Positions 18,609-28,700 of a stretch of DNA of 64,000 nt are shown here, piece after piece. The DNA comes from Verrucomicrobiota bacterium (GTDB lineage Bacteria; Verrucomicrobiota; Verrucomicrobiia; CAIQCK01): the NCBI GenBank assembly GCA_026397915.1, contig JAPLTX010000032.1, forward strand, positions 1 to 64,000. The letters run 5' to 3'. Both the position numbers and the translations under genes were made by a program. Within the stretch, counting starts at the first letter, position 1; the number at the start of each line of letters is the position of its first letter. A model generated the notes under the pieces. That model did not search any database. It had not been told where the DNA came from and saw only the letters and a program-made list of their open reading frames with translations.

Positions 18609-18763
18609 GAGTGATCTTCCTGTTTGCGCCGCGACACTAACCCGACCTTCGCCCAAAAGTCGAGGGATGAACCTTTTTCGCAAGCACCCCCGACCCACGC
18701 ATGCTTCTACCGGCGCACCCGAGCCTAGCGCAGATCCCTCACCTCAATCTCCTTGAACCGGAT

Positions 18764-19486
18764 TCACAACTGGTCGCCGTTGTGCAGTTGCAGCGCGAAG
18801 TGGCCCTTGAGACCCACGCGATGGCTGGCATGCGCGGCGTTGTCCAACACACCCTGACCGTCCCAGTCTGTCACCGGCACGCCGTTCAACGTCGTCGTCA
18901 CCCGCGTGCCGTGGCATCGCAGTGTCAGCGTGTTCCAGCCATCGCCGTCGCTGGCATACTTGAACTCGTGCCGCGCCGGCTTGAGCGCGGGGTCCATCCG
19001 CGAGTTCTTCAGGCTCGGCAAAATCCAGCAGCGCTCCTCGCGCGTCTCGTCGTAGATGAAGCCCGTGCGCCACGACATGGCGGCGGATGGATGAATGTCC
19101 ACCTGCGGGCCATCGAGCCAACCACCCGTCCAGACTTCGTCGTAACGACTGCGAAACTGCAACCCGCTGTTGCCTGGCGAATCGCGAAACGCCTGGAACT
19201 TCAGCCGCAATTCAAAGTCGCCGAACTCCCGCTCGCTGACCAGCCAGACGTAGTTGTGCTCCTTACGCCCGACCGAGTCGCACTGAATCGTGCCGTCCGC
19301 CACTGTCCAAAACGTCTTCTCCCTATCGGCCGCCTGGCACTTCACCATCCAGCCGGAAAGGTCTTTGCCGTTGAACAACGGCCTCCACCCCTCCGCCTGC
19401 TGCGCTGCAGCCACCGCTGCTAACAGAATCATCTGCATCGCCAACCATGTTCCAACACTCTTGCCCACATTCGCGTTGATGTTCAT
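18764..19486 (-). CDS. DUF1080 (3-keto-disaccharide hydrolase-like) exported protein with premature C-terminal stop
   Basis: A 240-residue protein that starts at ATG 19486 (GAGGTTG upstream) with a signal peptide ending in AAAQQ. The DUF1080 core follows: GWRPLFNGKDLSGW, FWTVADG, FGDFELRLKFQ, NSGLQFRS, GPQVDI and HFALQLHNGDQL. These are secreted concanavalin-like glycan-binding or hydrolase domains, abundant in Verrucomicrobiota and Planctomycetota. The frame stops at TGA (18764-18766), but the same frame continues with IRFKEIEVRDLR and a TAG at 18725, which is the usual family C-terminal strand. Most family members have a sense codon at the TGA position, so the last strand appears lost to a nonsense change. 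Whether the protein is still active is unknown. Confidence 0.85.
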   Translation of the reverse strand: MNINANVGKSVGTWLAMQMILLAAVAAAQQAEGWRPLFNGKDLSGWMVKCQAADREKTFWTVADGTIQCDSVGRKEHNYVWLVSEREFGDFELRLKFQAFRDSPGNSGLQFRSRYDEVWTGGWLDGPQVDIHPSAAMSWRTGFIYDETREERCWILPSLKNSRMDPALKPARHEFKYASDGDGWNTLTLRCHGTRVTTTLNGVPVTDWDGQGVLDNAAHASHRVGLKGHFALQLHNGDQL

Positions 19487-19921
19487 GAATTCAACCTCGG
19501 TTGTTGCTGTTGAGCGTGAAGCATAGCCTGCGCCGGTTGTATGCTCCACTACATCGTTGGTCAGCTCAGCACGCCCCTGTCGCCGAGTCGCTGCCAATGA
19601 TACTTTTGGCGCATTAAGTATGGCTTGCAGGAAGGCAGCCTGTGGTAATACTAAAAGAGAGTTTTGGAATGAACACCTTGAACATTTCGGCAGGACATCA
19701 CACGCGCGGCACCCCCCCCCCTCCTAGCCGCTCGTGCTCCCCCCGCCGGCGGGACGAGCCGGTCTGATGTTCTGTATCGTCCCGAAAAGCCTCAACCTTT
19801 ACGGGTTGAGGCTTCTTCGTCTCCGGAACCGGCTGTCATTGAGACCGGAGAGGCAGCATGGCCGTTTTTCAGAACCGGAGTTGCAATCCGCCGTTCGCGC
19901 TGACTACACTCAGCCCTGCGC
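19487..19921. promoter_or_regulatory. Divergent intergenic region between DUF1080 and GH51 genes
   Basis: This 435-bp spacer separates two divergently transcribed genes, so both promoters should lie here. It contains a run of ten C (about 19712-19721), a GC-rich palindrome CCCGCCGGCGGG just after it, and a strong hairpin at 19787-19814. No -35/-10 pair or operator was identified with confidence. Confidence 0.5.
19787..19814. terminator. Perfect 11-bp stem hairpin (terminator-like or small-RNA end)
   Basis: AAGCCTCAACC and GGTTGAGGCTT pair perfectly around a six-base loop. On the minus strand the stem is followed by TTTTCGGG, and on the plus strand by CTTCG, so the U-tract is weak on both. 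It is odd because it lies between divergent genes, where no annotated transcript ends. Confidence 0.5.
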
Positions 19922-21721
19922 ATGAAAACCATCTCCACGCTGCTGCTCATCCTCGGTTTCGCGTTGCCGCTGCACGCCGCCGAGGAGGTCACAGTCAGGA
20001 TTGACACCGTCACAAAGCCGACTATCGAGGTCAGTCCGAAGCTGTTCGGCGGGTTTCTCGAACACATGCACTCTTGCATTGAAGGCGGACTCTGGGCCGA
20101 GGCACTGCCGGATCGGAAGTTTGGCGACCCGGCCACGCCCGACTCGCCGCTCGGCAGGTTTTGGCGCGTGCAAGGCGATCCATCCAAGGTCACGCGCACC
20201 AACAATTCTGTTTATCTGAGTCCCGGCGGCGATGCCGTGGGCGTTGACTTAACAGGCATCTACGCCGTGCCTGGCAAACGCTACCGCGGCACGGCCTTCG
20301 TCAACACCGAGCGGTTCAGCGGCGAGATCGAGTTTGCGTTCATGCACGGCGAGCGTGTGCTGGAGCGGGGCAAGGCCCGCGTGCCGCGCATCAAGGGCCG
20401 CTTCGCCACACAGGCGCTCGTCGCGCCGGCCAACACCGCACCCGGCACGATGCGGTTCATCGTGCGCGGCCACGGCACGTTTGTAATCGGCGCGCCAACA
20501 CTGGTGCCCACCGCGACGACCGCGGGCATCAATCCCGCCGTGCTGCCGCTGCTGAAACAGCTCAGCCCGACCTGGCTGCGATGGCCAGGCGGCAACTTCG
20601 CACAGACGTATCACTGGCGCGATGGCATCGGCCCGCGCAACGACCGGCCCGCCCGGCCAAACATGGCGTGGCCGAAAGGTCCAGTGGAGTCGAACGACTT
20701 CGGGACCGACGAGTTCATCTCGGCCTGCCGCGCGCTGCACGCCGAGCCGGTCATTTGCGTAAACGTGAGCGGCAACGGAGCGACAGCGAAGGAAGCGGCA
20801 GAGTGGGTGCGCTACTGCAGACGGCGCGGTCACAAGGTAAAGTATTGGGAACTCGGCAACGAGATCTACGGTAACTGGGAGGTCGGCCATACCGACGCCG
20901 CCACTTACGCGCGCAACTGCCTGGATTACATCAACGCAATGAAGGAGGCTGACAAGAACATCAAGTTCATTGCTGTCGGGCACGACCTTAACTGGGACCG
21001 CACGGTGCTAAAGATGGTTGGCGGGCAGATTGATTACCTAGCGCAACATCTTTACACCAATCACAGTGATTTCGACGGGCTGATGGCCGAGCCGCTCCGC
21101 TACGAGAAGTTCCTGCGCGACTTGAAGGAACTGATCAAGACGGAGTGTCCGGGGCGCAACATCCGCGTGACGTTGAACGAATGGAATCTCATGGGCAAAG
21201 GCTTCCATCACTGGTCCAAGGCCGCAGCGTTGTTCGGCGCGGGGATGATCCACATGCTCGCGCGGCAGGATGGGTTTGTGGACTACGCGTGTTCGTCAGA
21301 CTTGATCAACGGCTGGGCGGGCGGTGCCATCCAGTATGACAAGGGCCGCGCGTTTCTGACGCCGCTCGGCGACGTGCTGGCCACCTACCGCCAACGGATG
21401 CTCGGCAAGAACGTCACCGCTGCGTGCGATAGTCCTTCGCTCGATGTGCTGGCCGTTCGCAGCAGCACCGGCTCGAAATATAGCGTCGCTGTCCTGAACC
21501 GCGATTTGAAGCGCGATTTCAGTCTGGCCCTCGATTTCGGAAAATGGAAGCCACACGCTGCCGAAGAGTGGACGCTCAACGGCAACACCCCGGCGCAGAA
21601 GCGCGACTTTGAGAATCCGCTGGCCCTGACGCCGCGCACGCGAAAACTGACCAAGGGCCTTGATACCTACCGGCTCGCGGCTTCACCCCACTCGTTGACG
21701 GTCGTCGAGTTCCGGCGGTAG
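19922..21721 (+). CDS. GH51-type alpha-L-arabinofuranosidase, exported
   Basis: A 599-residue glycoside hydrolase with a signal peptide (residues 1-20, ending HAAEE). The GH51 TIM barrel shows WLRWPGGNF, the acid/base motif ELGNEIYGN (Glu314) and the nucleophile motif TLNEWN (Glu420). Before the barrel is a jelly-roll-like region with the family opening ISPKLFGGFLEHMH-type sequence. After it a beta domain ends SLTVVEF. It would release terminal arabinofuranosyl units from plant hemicellulose or pectin in the periplasm or outside. It lies 12 bp before a heparinase-type lyase gene on the same strand, which suggests co-expression for polysaccharide breakdown. Confidence 0.92.
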   Translation: MKTISTLLLILGFALPLHAAEEVTVRIDTVTKPTIEVSPKLFGGFLEHMHSCIEGGLWAEALPDRKFGDPATPDSPLGRFWRVQGDPSKVTRTNNSVYLSPGGDAVGVDLTGIYAVPGKRYRGTAFVNTERFSGEIEFAFMHGERVLERGKARVPRIKGRFATQALVAPANTAPGTMRFIVRGHGTFVIGAPTLVPTATTAGINPAVLPLLKQLSPTWLRWPGGNFAQTYHWRDGIGPRNDRPARPNMAWPKGPVESNDFGTDEFISACRALHAEPVICVNVSGNGATAKEAAEWVRYCRRRGHKVKYWELGNEIYGNWEVGHTDAATYARNCLDYINAMKEADKNIKFIAVGHDLNWDRTVLKMVGGQIDYLAQHLYTNHSDFDGLMAEPLRYEKFLRDLKELIKTECPGRNIRVTLNEWNLMGKGFHHWSKAAALFGAGMIHMLARQDGFVDYACSSDLINGWAGGAIQYDKGRAFLTPLGDVLATYRQRMLGKNVTAACDSPSLDVLAVRSSTGSKYSVAVLNRDLKRDFSLALDFGKWKPHAAEEWTLNGNTPAQKRDFENPLALTPRTRKLTKGLDTYRLAASPHSLTVVEFRR

Positions 21722-21733
21722 CATCCGCCGCAC

Positions 21734-24085
21734 ATGAAACACACGCCCCTCGCCGTCATCTGGCTCGCAAGCGTTGTCGCCGCCGCTGCCTTGTCTCCAC
21801 AAGAGCTAGTGCCACGTGTGCCGATCGAGAACGATCGCGAACTGTTTGAAGCCTTCGCATTGGATCAGCCGAACCTCGCCGCCGTCAAGGCCGCTGTTAA
21901 CACGAAGGATTTTCCCGTCGCGAAGAGCGCGCTGCTGGCGCATTTCCGGCAGCGCCGCTCCCCAATGTGGTTCCTGAACTGGTGGGAGAAACCCGCGCAA
22001 CAAACCAACGCACCGCCCGCCGCGCTGTTGCAAGCCGCTGAGGCAATCCTCGCGCACCAATTCAAGAGCGCGAGCGCGAGCGTCCGCTTTGAAGGGCCGA
22101 TTGACTGGCAATACCTCCCGTCCAAGCTGCCGGATGGCATGCCGGATTATCAGGTGCCGCTCGTGCTCTACATCAACCGCTTCACCTGGTGGCGCGACAT
22201 CCTCGGCCCCGCCTACTGGGCCACCAGCGACGAACAATGCGCGCGCGAGTGGGCCGCGCAGGCCCGCGACTGGACCGCGCGCAATCCGGCTGCCTCGGTG
22301 TTCAACGAACGGGCCACGCCATCCCCGTGGCGTCGGCTCACGGCGGCTTACTCGATACCAATGTGGATCTACGGACTGAACTACTTTCTCCAGTCGCCTT
22401 CTGTGACGCCCGACACCCTCGCCGCGTTCTTCAAGGCGCTCGTCCAGAAGGTGCGTTTCACCATCCGCAATCCCGACGAGGTGAACCGCCGTCTAGTCCA
22501 GCTCGAAGCGGTTCATGCCGTCGCAACCTGTTTCCCGGAACTTCGCGATGCGGCCCGTTGGCGGCAGTGGGCGCTCGACGAGACGGACCGGTTTATCGCC
22601 GACGAGATTTATCCTGACGGCGCGTTAAAGGAACTCGCGCCGGGCTATCAGAGCGTTGCCATCGCGTCGCTGCGAAACATGATCGCGCTCGCCTCGGCCA
22701 ACGGCGCACCGTTACGCTACACCGTTCGCGACGCACTGGCGCGGGCGACCGAATATCTGGCCGGCATCGCGCTGCCAGACGGCACCGTGCCAGCTTTCGG
22801 CGACACTTGGGCACCGGCGTATGTCGCGCCCGAACTACTGCGAACGCTGCCGTTTTATCCGCCAGAGAAAGGCGAGCGCCGTCGCGAACAGTTGCGCTAC
22901 ATCATCACCCTCGGCGGCGAAGGCGAACCGCCCCCCTTGGCCTCCACCGCCGCACCATGGGCCGGCATCTATGTCATGCACGCGCAGGGCCGCACGAACG
23001 TCACAGCTCACGCCTACAACGAGCGCATTCCGCCCGGCGCGGGATGGCATCGGACGGACCTAGCGCTGGCGTTTCGCGCGGGACCGTTCGGCACGGAACA
23101 TCAGCACGAAGACAAGCTGAGCTTCGTGCTATACGGCTTCGGCAGTCACATGCTGGATGAGATGGGCGTCTACAGCAACTCGCCCGGCTTCTGGCGTGAC
23201 TACTTCGCCAGCACGACCACACACAACACACTGCTCGTGGACGGCCTTGGCCAGAACCGTCGCGCGCGCGCAGCGTCCTGGGTCGCAAAGCAACCGCTCG
23301 AAGGCAACTGGATCACCAACGACGTTTTTGATTTTGTTTCGGGCGTCTATGATGACGGATGGGGACCGCAGAGCATGCGGAGCGTGACGCAACGGCGAGA
23401 GATTTTCTTCGCGAAGCCGGATTACTGGATCGTGCACGACGTGTTGAGCGGAAGCGGCGAACACACCTACGAGGCATTATTTCACTGGTTGCCGCCAAAC
23501 AACGTCGAGATTCACGACCAGACCAAAGTCTGTTTCAGCGCCAATGCAAACCGCCCCAACCTGGCGATCTACCCCGTGGACAGCGACGTGGAAGTCGAGT
23601 TGCTGCGCGGGTGGCAACGAGCACCGCACGATCCGCTCAGCCCGCGACAAGCCTGGTTCTCGCCGGGCTTCCAAAAGATTGATCCCGCGCCATGCACCGT
23701 CATTCGCCGCCGCGGCCCCGCCCCGCAGGTGATCGAAAACATCCTGCTGCCAGCATTGCCGAGAGACACGCCAGACATCGCGGCGCAGCGCCTCGTCGTG
23801 ACCGATACAGACAACCGCGTGCTTCGGCGGACAGAAGTCTGCGCGCTACGGATATTCACGCGCGCAGGCGTCCACCTTTACGTCAACGATCTGCGAGCCG
23901 AGAGCGTCACCGGCACACGACCGCTGCCAAAGCGAATCAGCGCGGGACGATTCGGAACCATCGAGTTCAGTGGCAAGCTGCTTTTCATCCAACTCAACAC
24001 ATTGGAACAACCGTTGCTGGTCCGCCACACCGGTGTTACTTCCCCTACACGCGCCGGCCGCGAAATCGAGCCGATCAAGCACTGA
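21734..24085 (+). CDS. Heparinase II/III-family polysaccharide lyase-like protein, exported
   Basis: A 783-residue protein with an N-terminal signal peptide (VIWLASVVAAAA). The first half is an alpha/alpha-toroid with repeated Trp/Arg-rich helices (RFTWWRDILGPAYW, GYQSVAIASLRNM). The second half has the heparinase II/III beta-sandwich signature EHQHEDKLSFVLYGFGSHMLDEMG followed by TTTHNTLLVDG. These enzymes cleave uronic-acid-containing polysaccharides by beta-elimination in the periplasm. The true substrate (heparin-like, alginate-like or other) cannot be assigned. It follows the arabinofuranosidase by 12 bp and is probably in the same operon. Confidence 0.87.
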   Translation: MKHTPLAVIWLASVVAAAALSPQELVPRVPIENDRELFEAFALDQPNLAAVKAAVNTKDFPVAKSALLAHFRQRRSPMWFLNWWEKPAQQTNAPPAALLQAAEAILAHQFKSASASVRFEGPIDWQYLPSKLPDGMPDYQVPLVLYINRFTWWRDILGPAYWATSDEQCAREWAAQARDWTARNPAASVFNERATPSPWRRLTAAYSIPMWIYGLNYFLQSPSVTPDTLAAFFKALVQKVRFTIRNPDEVNRRLVQLEAVHAVATCFPELRDAARWRQWALDETDRFIADEIYPDGALKELAPGYQSVAIASLRNMIALASANGAPLRYTVRDALARATEYLAGIALPDGTVPAFGDTWAPAYVAPELLRTLPFYPPEKGERRREQLRYIITLGGEGEPPPLASTAAPWAGIYVMHAQGRTNVTAHAYNERIPPGAGWHRTDLALAFRAGPFGTEHQHEDKLSFVLYGFGSHMLDEMGVYSNSPGFWRDYFASTTTHNTLLVDGLGQNRRARAASWVAKQPLEGNWITNDVFDFVSGVYDDGWGPQSMRSVTQRREIFFAKPDYWIVHDVLSGSGEHTYEALFHWLPPNNVEIHDQTKVCFSANANRPNLAIYPVDSDVEVELLRGWQRAPHDPLSPRQAWFSPGFQKIDPAPCTVIRRRGPAPQVIENILLPALPRDTPDIAAQRLVVTDTDNRVLRRTEVCALRIFTRAGVHLYVNDLRAESVTGTRPLPKRISAGRFGTIEFSGKLLFIQLNTLEQPLLVRHTGVTSPTRAGREIEPIKH

Positions 24086-24320
24086 ATGACACTCTACCGC
24101 ATCCCCGCCGTGGCGATGCAGCTGACTCAACGATTCTGTTGAATTCCGTTTCCGTCGGATATTTTCCTGTCAGGAAATTCCCGATTACTCTTCCTCATCT
24201 TCCCGACGTTACAGGTTCGATCCCATAACATAGTGTGCGCCACGTGAGCCGAGAGCGCACTTCAAGCAAGTTCACAACCCCGCGCAAAAGCGTCAACAGC
24301 GAAAGGAAAGATACGTAGCG

Positions 24321-24521
24321 ATGAAAACACTGATTCGGAGAGCAAGGAAGAGCGGGCAATCACTGGTGGAGTATGGATTGGTGCTGGCGTTGATCGCCAT
24401 TGTTGCCATCCTGGTCGTGAAGGCCGTGGGCACGCAGACCACGAGCACCTTCGACAACGTCCAAAGCCAGATGACGTCGTCCGGCATTGCGTCAACGTCA
24501 CCCACCGCCGCCAGCTCATAG
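24321..24521 (+). CDS. Flp-type (type IVb) pilin
   Basis: A 66-residue protein with AAGGAAAG upstream of ATG 24321. A short basic leader (MKTLIRRARKSG) is followed by QSLVEYGLVLALIAIVAILVV, matching the Flp/Fap pilin hydrophobic segment with its conserved Glu-Tyr pair. The Ser/Thr-rich tail is typical. These pilins are cleaved before the hydrophobic helix and assembled by a Tad system in the inner membrane. No Tad genes (cpaB/F, tadB/C) are in the window, so this is an orphan pilin here. A hairpin overlaps its stop codon. Confidence 0.85.
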   Translation: MKTLIRRARKSGQSLVEYGLVLALIAIVAILVVKAVGTQTTSTFDNVQSQMTSSGIASTSPTAASS

Positions 24522-24537
24522 TATCTTGCTGGCGGCG
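24506..24537 (+). terminator. Hairpin spanning the flp pilin stop codon
   Basis: CGCCGCCAGC and GCTGGCGGCG pair perfectly (10 bp) around a 12-base loop that contains the pilin stop codon. There is no U-tract, so it may stabilise the message rather than terminate it. Confidence 0.45.
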
Positions 24538-24571
24538 CGCTGAGTGCGCTTCGCCAGCAGCTGAAGACTTA

Positions 24572-24639
24572 GCCGGCGGGGCCAGGGACCATCGGGTGCC
24601 CTCCTCAGGCCCGTTCCCTCCATGGTCCTCCCCGCCGGC
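24572..24639. repeat. Long interrupted inverted repeat after the flp pilin gene
   Basis: The left arm GCCGGCGGGG-CC-AGGGACCAT (24572-24592) pairs with the right arm ATGGTCCT-CCCCGCCGGC (24622-24639) apart from small bulges. Together they form a stem of about 18 bp around a 29-base loop. It could be a terminator or a structured RNA; no U-tract follows. Confidence 0.5.
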
Positions 24640-24724
24640 GCATCTTACCAGAACCAGCCGGGGAACAAAGCCGCGAGTCAGAAGGTCGCTTGATTTGTGC
24701 CGTGCAGCGGCTATGATGGCGCCG

Positions 24725-25705
24725 ATGAACCAGTTTCTGTCCTCCACCCTACCGGCGGTGTTGATCATCGGTTTCTGTTGTGCCGCCCACGCCGCCACAC
24801 CCGCCACCTCTCTTGTCATCAAACGCGCCGACGCCGCGCATTTTACGTTGCGCGACGGCACACAGATTGTTGGCAAGCTGGAGATCAAGAACGTCGAGGT
24901 CGCGACGGTTTACGGCGTCTTGACCGTTCCGTTGGATGACGTGGTAAGAATCCGCATCGGCAAGAAGTCCGACCGCGAATTGAAGACCAAGATAGACAAG
25001 TTCATCACCAACCTCGGCAGCAAGGATTTCGCTGCGCGCGACACGGCGACCGTCGAACTCGCCAAGCTCGGCCGGATGGCCTACACCGAGCTGCGCAAGG
25101 CGTCATTTTCCGACGACCAAGAGGTGAAGGAGCGCGCCAACAAGCTCATTGACGAGATCGGCGCATTGGATGATGAGGCCGATATCCCCTGCGAAGACGA
25201 CGAGATAACGACACCGACGTTTACGATCGTGGGTGCAGTGAAGTTTGAGACACTGGCCATCGCCACCAAATTCGGCCCACTCAAGGTGGTGAAGAAAGAC
25301 CTCGCCGTCATGTCGCTGGCCGAACCGCAGAAGATCTCGCGCACGGTGTCTGTTCCCGCCCGCGCTACTGCCGGCAAGATGATCGCCACTGGCGTGCGCG
25401 TCAAACGAGGCGACCGCCTCGTCATCAACGCCAACGGCACGGTCAGCTATCGCAACTATGGCGGCACGCAGTTCACCCCGGAAGGCAGCTCAAACTACGG
25501 CGCCTGGAACGAGAACTTTCAGATCGGTTCGCTCCTCGGCCGCATTAACGCCGGCGGCCCGATGTTCAAGGTTGGCGAGCGTTACAACGACAAGGTCGAG
25601 ACCGACGGCGAGCTATTTCTCGGCATCGCTACGCATGACAGCGGCAGCACTTACGGCAGCGGCGAGTTCAAGGTTCGCATCCAGATTCAGCCAGCAACCC
25701 CGTAG
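24725..25705 (+). CDS. Exported protein with C-terminal PA-IL (LecA)-like domain
   Basis: A 326-residue protein. I chose ATG 24725 because it starts directly with a signal peptide (FLSSTLPAVLIIGFCCAAHAA). The middle contains a small beta barrel (LRDGTQIVGKLEIKNVEV) and a short HEAT-like helix pair (AARDTATVELAKLGRMAYTELRKA). A second copy of the barrel follows (TFTIVGAVKFETLAI). The last 130 residues (VKRGDRLVINANGTVSYRN to GSLLGRINAGGPMFKVG to GELFLGIATHDSG) resemble the galactophilic lectin PA-IL fold, usually sugar-binding. The function is not known. It converges with the PQQ-propeller gene. Confidence 0.7.
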   Translation: MNQFLSSTLPAVLIIGFCCAAHAATPATSLVIKRADAAHFTLRDGTQIVGKLEIKNVEVATVYGVLTVPLDDVVRIRIGKKSDRELKTKIDKFITNLGSKDFAARDTATVELAKLGRMAYTELRKASFSDDQEVKERANKLIDEIGALDDEADIPCEDDEITTPTFTIVGAVKFETLAIATKFGPLKVVKKDLAVMSLAEPQKISRTVSVPARATAGKMIATGVRVKRGDRLVINANGTVSYRNYGGTQFTPEGSSNYGAWNENFQIGSLLGRINAGGPMFKVGERYNDKVETDGELFLGIATHDSGSTYGSGEFKVRIQIQPATP

Positions 25706-25741
25706 CAAATCAGAACCTTCTGCTTCTCCCTGCCCGGCTTC

Positions 25742-28700
25742 CTACTTCTGGGTGGCGCTCTTCGATTCCTCGCTCTCAACCAGTTGCACCCGCCCGTCCG
25801 CCCTAATTGCGAAGTCCGGCCGGTCCTTCGGCACATCCCACAGTGCCAGCAAGCGTCCTCGCATCGCGTCCAGCACCGCTACGCGAAACTCCGTCGCGCT
25901 TCCACCGCCTCCTGCCACCAGCGCAACGTAACTGCCGGATTCGCGCACCGTCGCAGCAGCCCAAACACCCACCGCCTCTGGCAACCGAACCGACCAAACT
26001 GCTTTTCCGCTGCGGGGCGACAACAACGCGATCTCTCCCGACGTTTTCACGCGAAAGAGTTGATTCCCGGCCACGAACATCATCCGCCAACCCGGCGTTG
26101 GCGAACGGCCCGACGCAATGACCAGCGCCACCATCCTCTGTAACACCTCGCTTCCCCGGACGTCCGGCAGGTTTTCAAGTCGCACGCCATGTTCCTGCCA
26201 GAGCAGTTTGCCCGTATCGGCGTCAAGCGCCACCGCCTGACTGCCGCGAAACAACAGGACCGTGTCCAGCAACACGCCCGCCACAGGCGGTGAATCCGAC
26301 CGGCCTCTCTTTTCCACCACCTCCATCGAAGTCCACATCACCCGCGCTCCATCCGGCGCGACGCGCACGAGCTTGCGATTTTCGATGAACAGCCGTCCAC
26401 CTGCCAGATCATCCGCACCCCGCAACAACCCAATTTCCCGTCCTGGCTTACGATCCTCTTCATTCCCCTGCCCCACTTCGCGCGCCGCCTCAGCAGACGG
26501 TGCCTGCTGTGACAACGTTCGTCGCAGCGTCGCCGCCGTCCCAGTGACACCACCAAAACTCAGCCGCGCTTTCGGCGTCAACGCCTCCATCAAAGCCAGC
26601 CCATGCCTGGCCAGGCTGCCGCGCCCCGCGCGAACACCCGCCAGCGTCACGCCAAGCGCTGCGTCGCCACGCCGCGCCGCAGCCGGTTCAGCTCGCAGTA
26701 ACCACAGAAGTGTTTCCGCTGTCTCGTCGAACTCACGCGCCAAAAACTCCTGTGCCGCTAACGCCAGCCACGCCTGCTCATGCGCCTCGCCTACCGGATA
26801 CGACACAACGATTTCTGCCAACCCGCGCGCGTCGCGATGCTTAATTGCCTCCGTCAGCCGCCGGCGTGCGGTTGTCTCAACGCGAACTGCAACACCCCGC
26901 CCGTGCGCCTCCACCAGTCGCTCCAGCCGCTGCGCCGCCACCGAGCGATTCAACACACGCCCGCCCACCAGCCGCGCACCGGACGGCTCGCTGCTCCCTG
27001 GCACGTCCAGCCACGCACCTGTCTCGTGATCCAGTATTTGCTGAAGCGCCTCGCGAGCCGCTGCCCAATTTCCCCGCGTCTCTTGCGCGTCCGCTATTCG
27101 CAACCAGCGTTCGCTGCGCGCGACTGCCGTGGTCGTATACGCGCCCGCGCGCTCCAGCCACGCCAGCGACTTGCCGGAGTCGCGCGCCGCCATCTCCATG
27201 TTGCACCGGAACAACAATGCATCCGTCTCCGCGCGACCGGTGCACGCCTTCTGCTGGAGCGCGCGCGCTTTCGTCAAATCTTCAATCGCCTCTGGGATCC
27301 GCGCCGACTGCAAGTTCAACTCGCCACGCTCCCGCCAGCGACGCGGATCGTCCGGCGCCGATTCCACGTGCCGCGCCATCTCCTCGATCGCCTTGGCGAA
27401 ACTTCGCAGCGCCGCCACCGAGCGGCTGCCGATCGCCATCAACGACGTGTCCCCCTCAGCGAAATGACGGAATTCACCCGCCGGGATCGGCGACGAGCAA
27501 ACCTCCCGCCCGCTCTGCGCATCGATCTGCACTACGCCCCGGCTTTGCGTCAGTGCGTAAAGTTTCCCGTGCCGCAGCACCGGCCGGCCTGCGCCCGCCT
27601 CAAGCAGTTTATTCCACACCGGCTTGCCATCATCCAAGGTCCGTGCCGCGGCGCTTGTGCCACTAAGAACCACCACCGCTTTGGCGTCCGCATCTTCCGA
27701 CGCGACGCCCACAAGAAACCGCTGTTGCTCGCGCGGCTGTCGCCATAACATCCTGCCTGAGCCGATGTCGAACGCCATCACCTGATCCGTGTCGGCTGGC
27801 AAGATGACCGCAACCCGTTCGTGAGCGAGAATTGGATTCACGGCCGCCAGCTTCGTCGGCGGCATCACATTGACGCCGGAAATCATGAGCGCGGTGTATT
27901 GACAGAACCAGCGCGGCTCTCCGGTGAGTTGGTCGAAGCATGCGAACACGCCGCCGTTCGTCAGACACAGGATGCGCCCAGCCGTTACTCGCAACGCGCT
28001 CGCGCTCGCCATCTCTACCCCTCCCTGCCAGCCCAAACCTCCTTCAAGCCGATGCGAAATCAGTTTGTGCCACACCTTTCTCCCGTCGGCCGCGTCGAGG
28101 CAAACGAGATGATACGACTGGATGTGCAATGCGATGATAAACACCCGGTCGCCAATGATCGTTGGCGGACTGATCCAGCGCGCCACCCGGGAGAACTCGT
28201 CCCGTCCCTCACCCTGGCCGACCCGCCAGCGCAATCTGCCGCTGCGCGCGTCGCGCGCCGTCAGTTGGCTGCTGCCGGCAAACTTTCTTGGCTGCGGCAT
28301 GACGGGGCCGGGACCGCCAAACATGACCACACCTCGCACCTCAATGTTGGCCGCACCGTCGGGCGAATTCTCCACGAAGCAAACCATCTCCGGCGCTGCC
28401 GCGACAACAAACCGCTGCTGGCCCGCCACCTCGCGCTCCGACATGCCTCCGCTTATATGAACCCGCGACGACGGTGCAGCAAGCGGCTGCATCGCCGCGG
28501 GCATTTCCCACAGTCGTTTGCCCGTCGCGATCTCCAGACAAGCGATACTCTTCAATGTCCGCACAAACGCGCGACCTCCGCTCACGCGCGCGAACGGCGC
28601 AAGCTCGCTGTCCGTCTGTGCCCGCCATTGCGGCGTCGGCGCGAAAGTTTCGGGGAAGACCACATCACCCTCTACCGTCGCCATCGCCACAATCGCCCGC

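Noticed and set aside
24128..24240. A possible tRNA-like GGTTCGATCCC near 24212
   Set aside because: No acceptor or anticodon stems could be paired around it.
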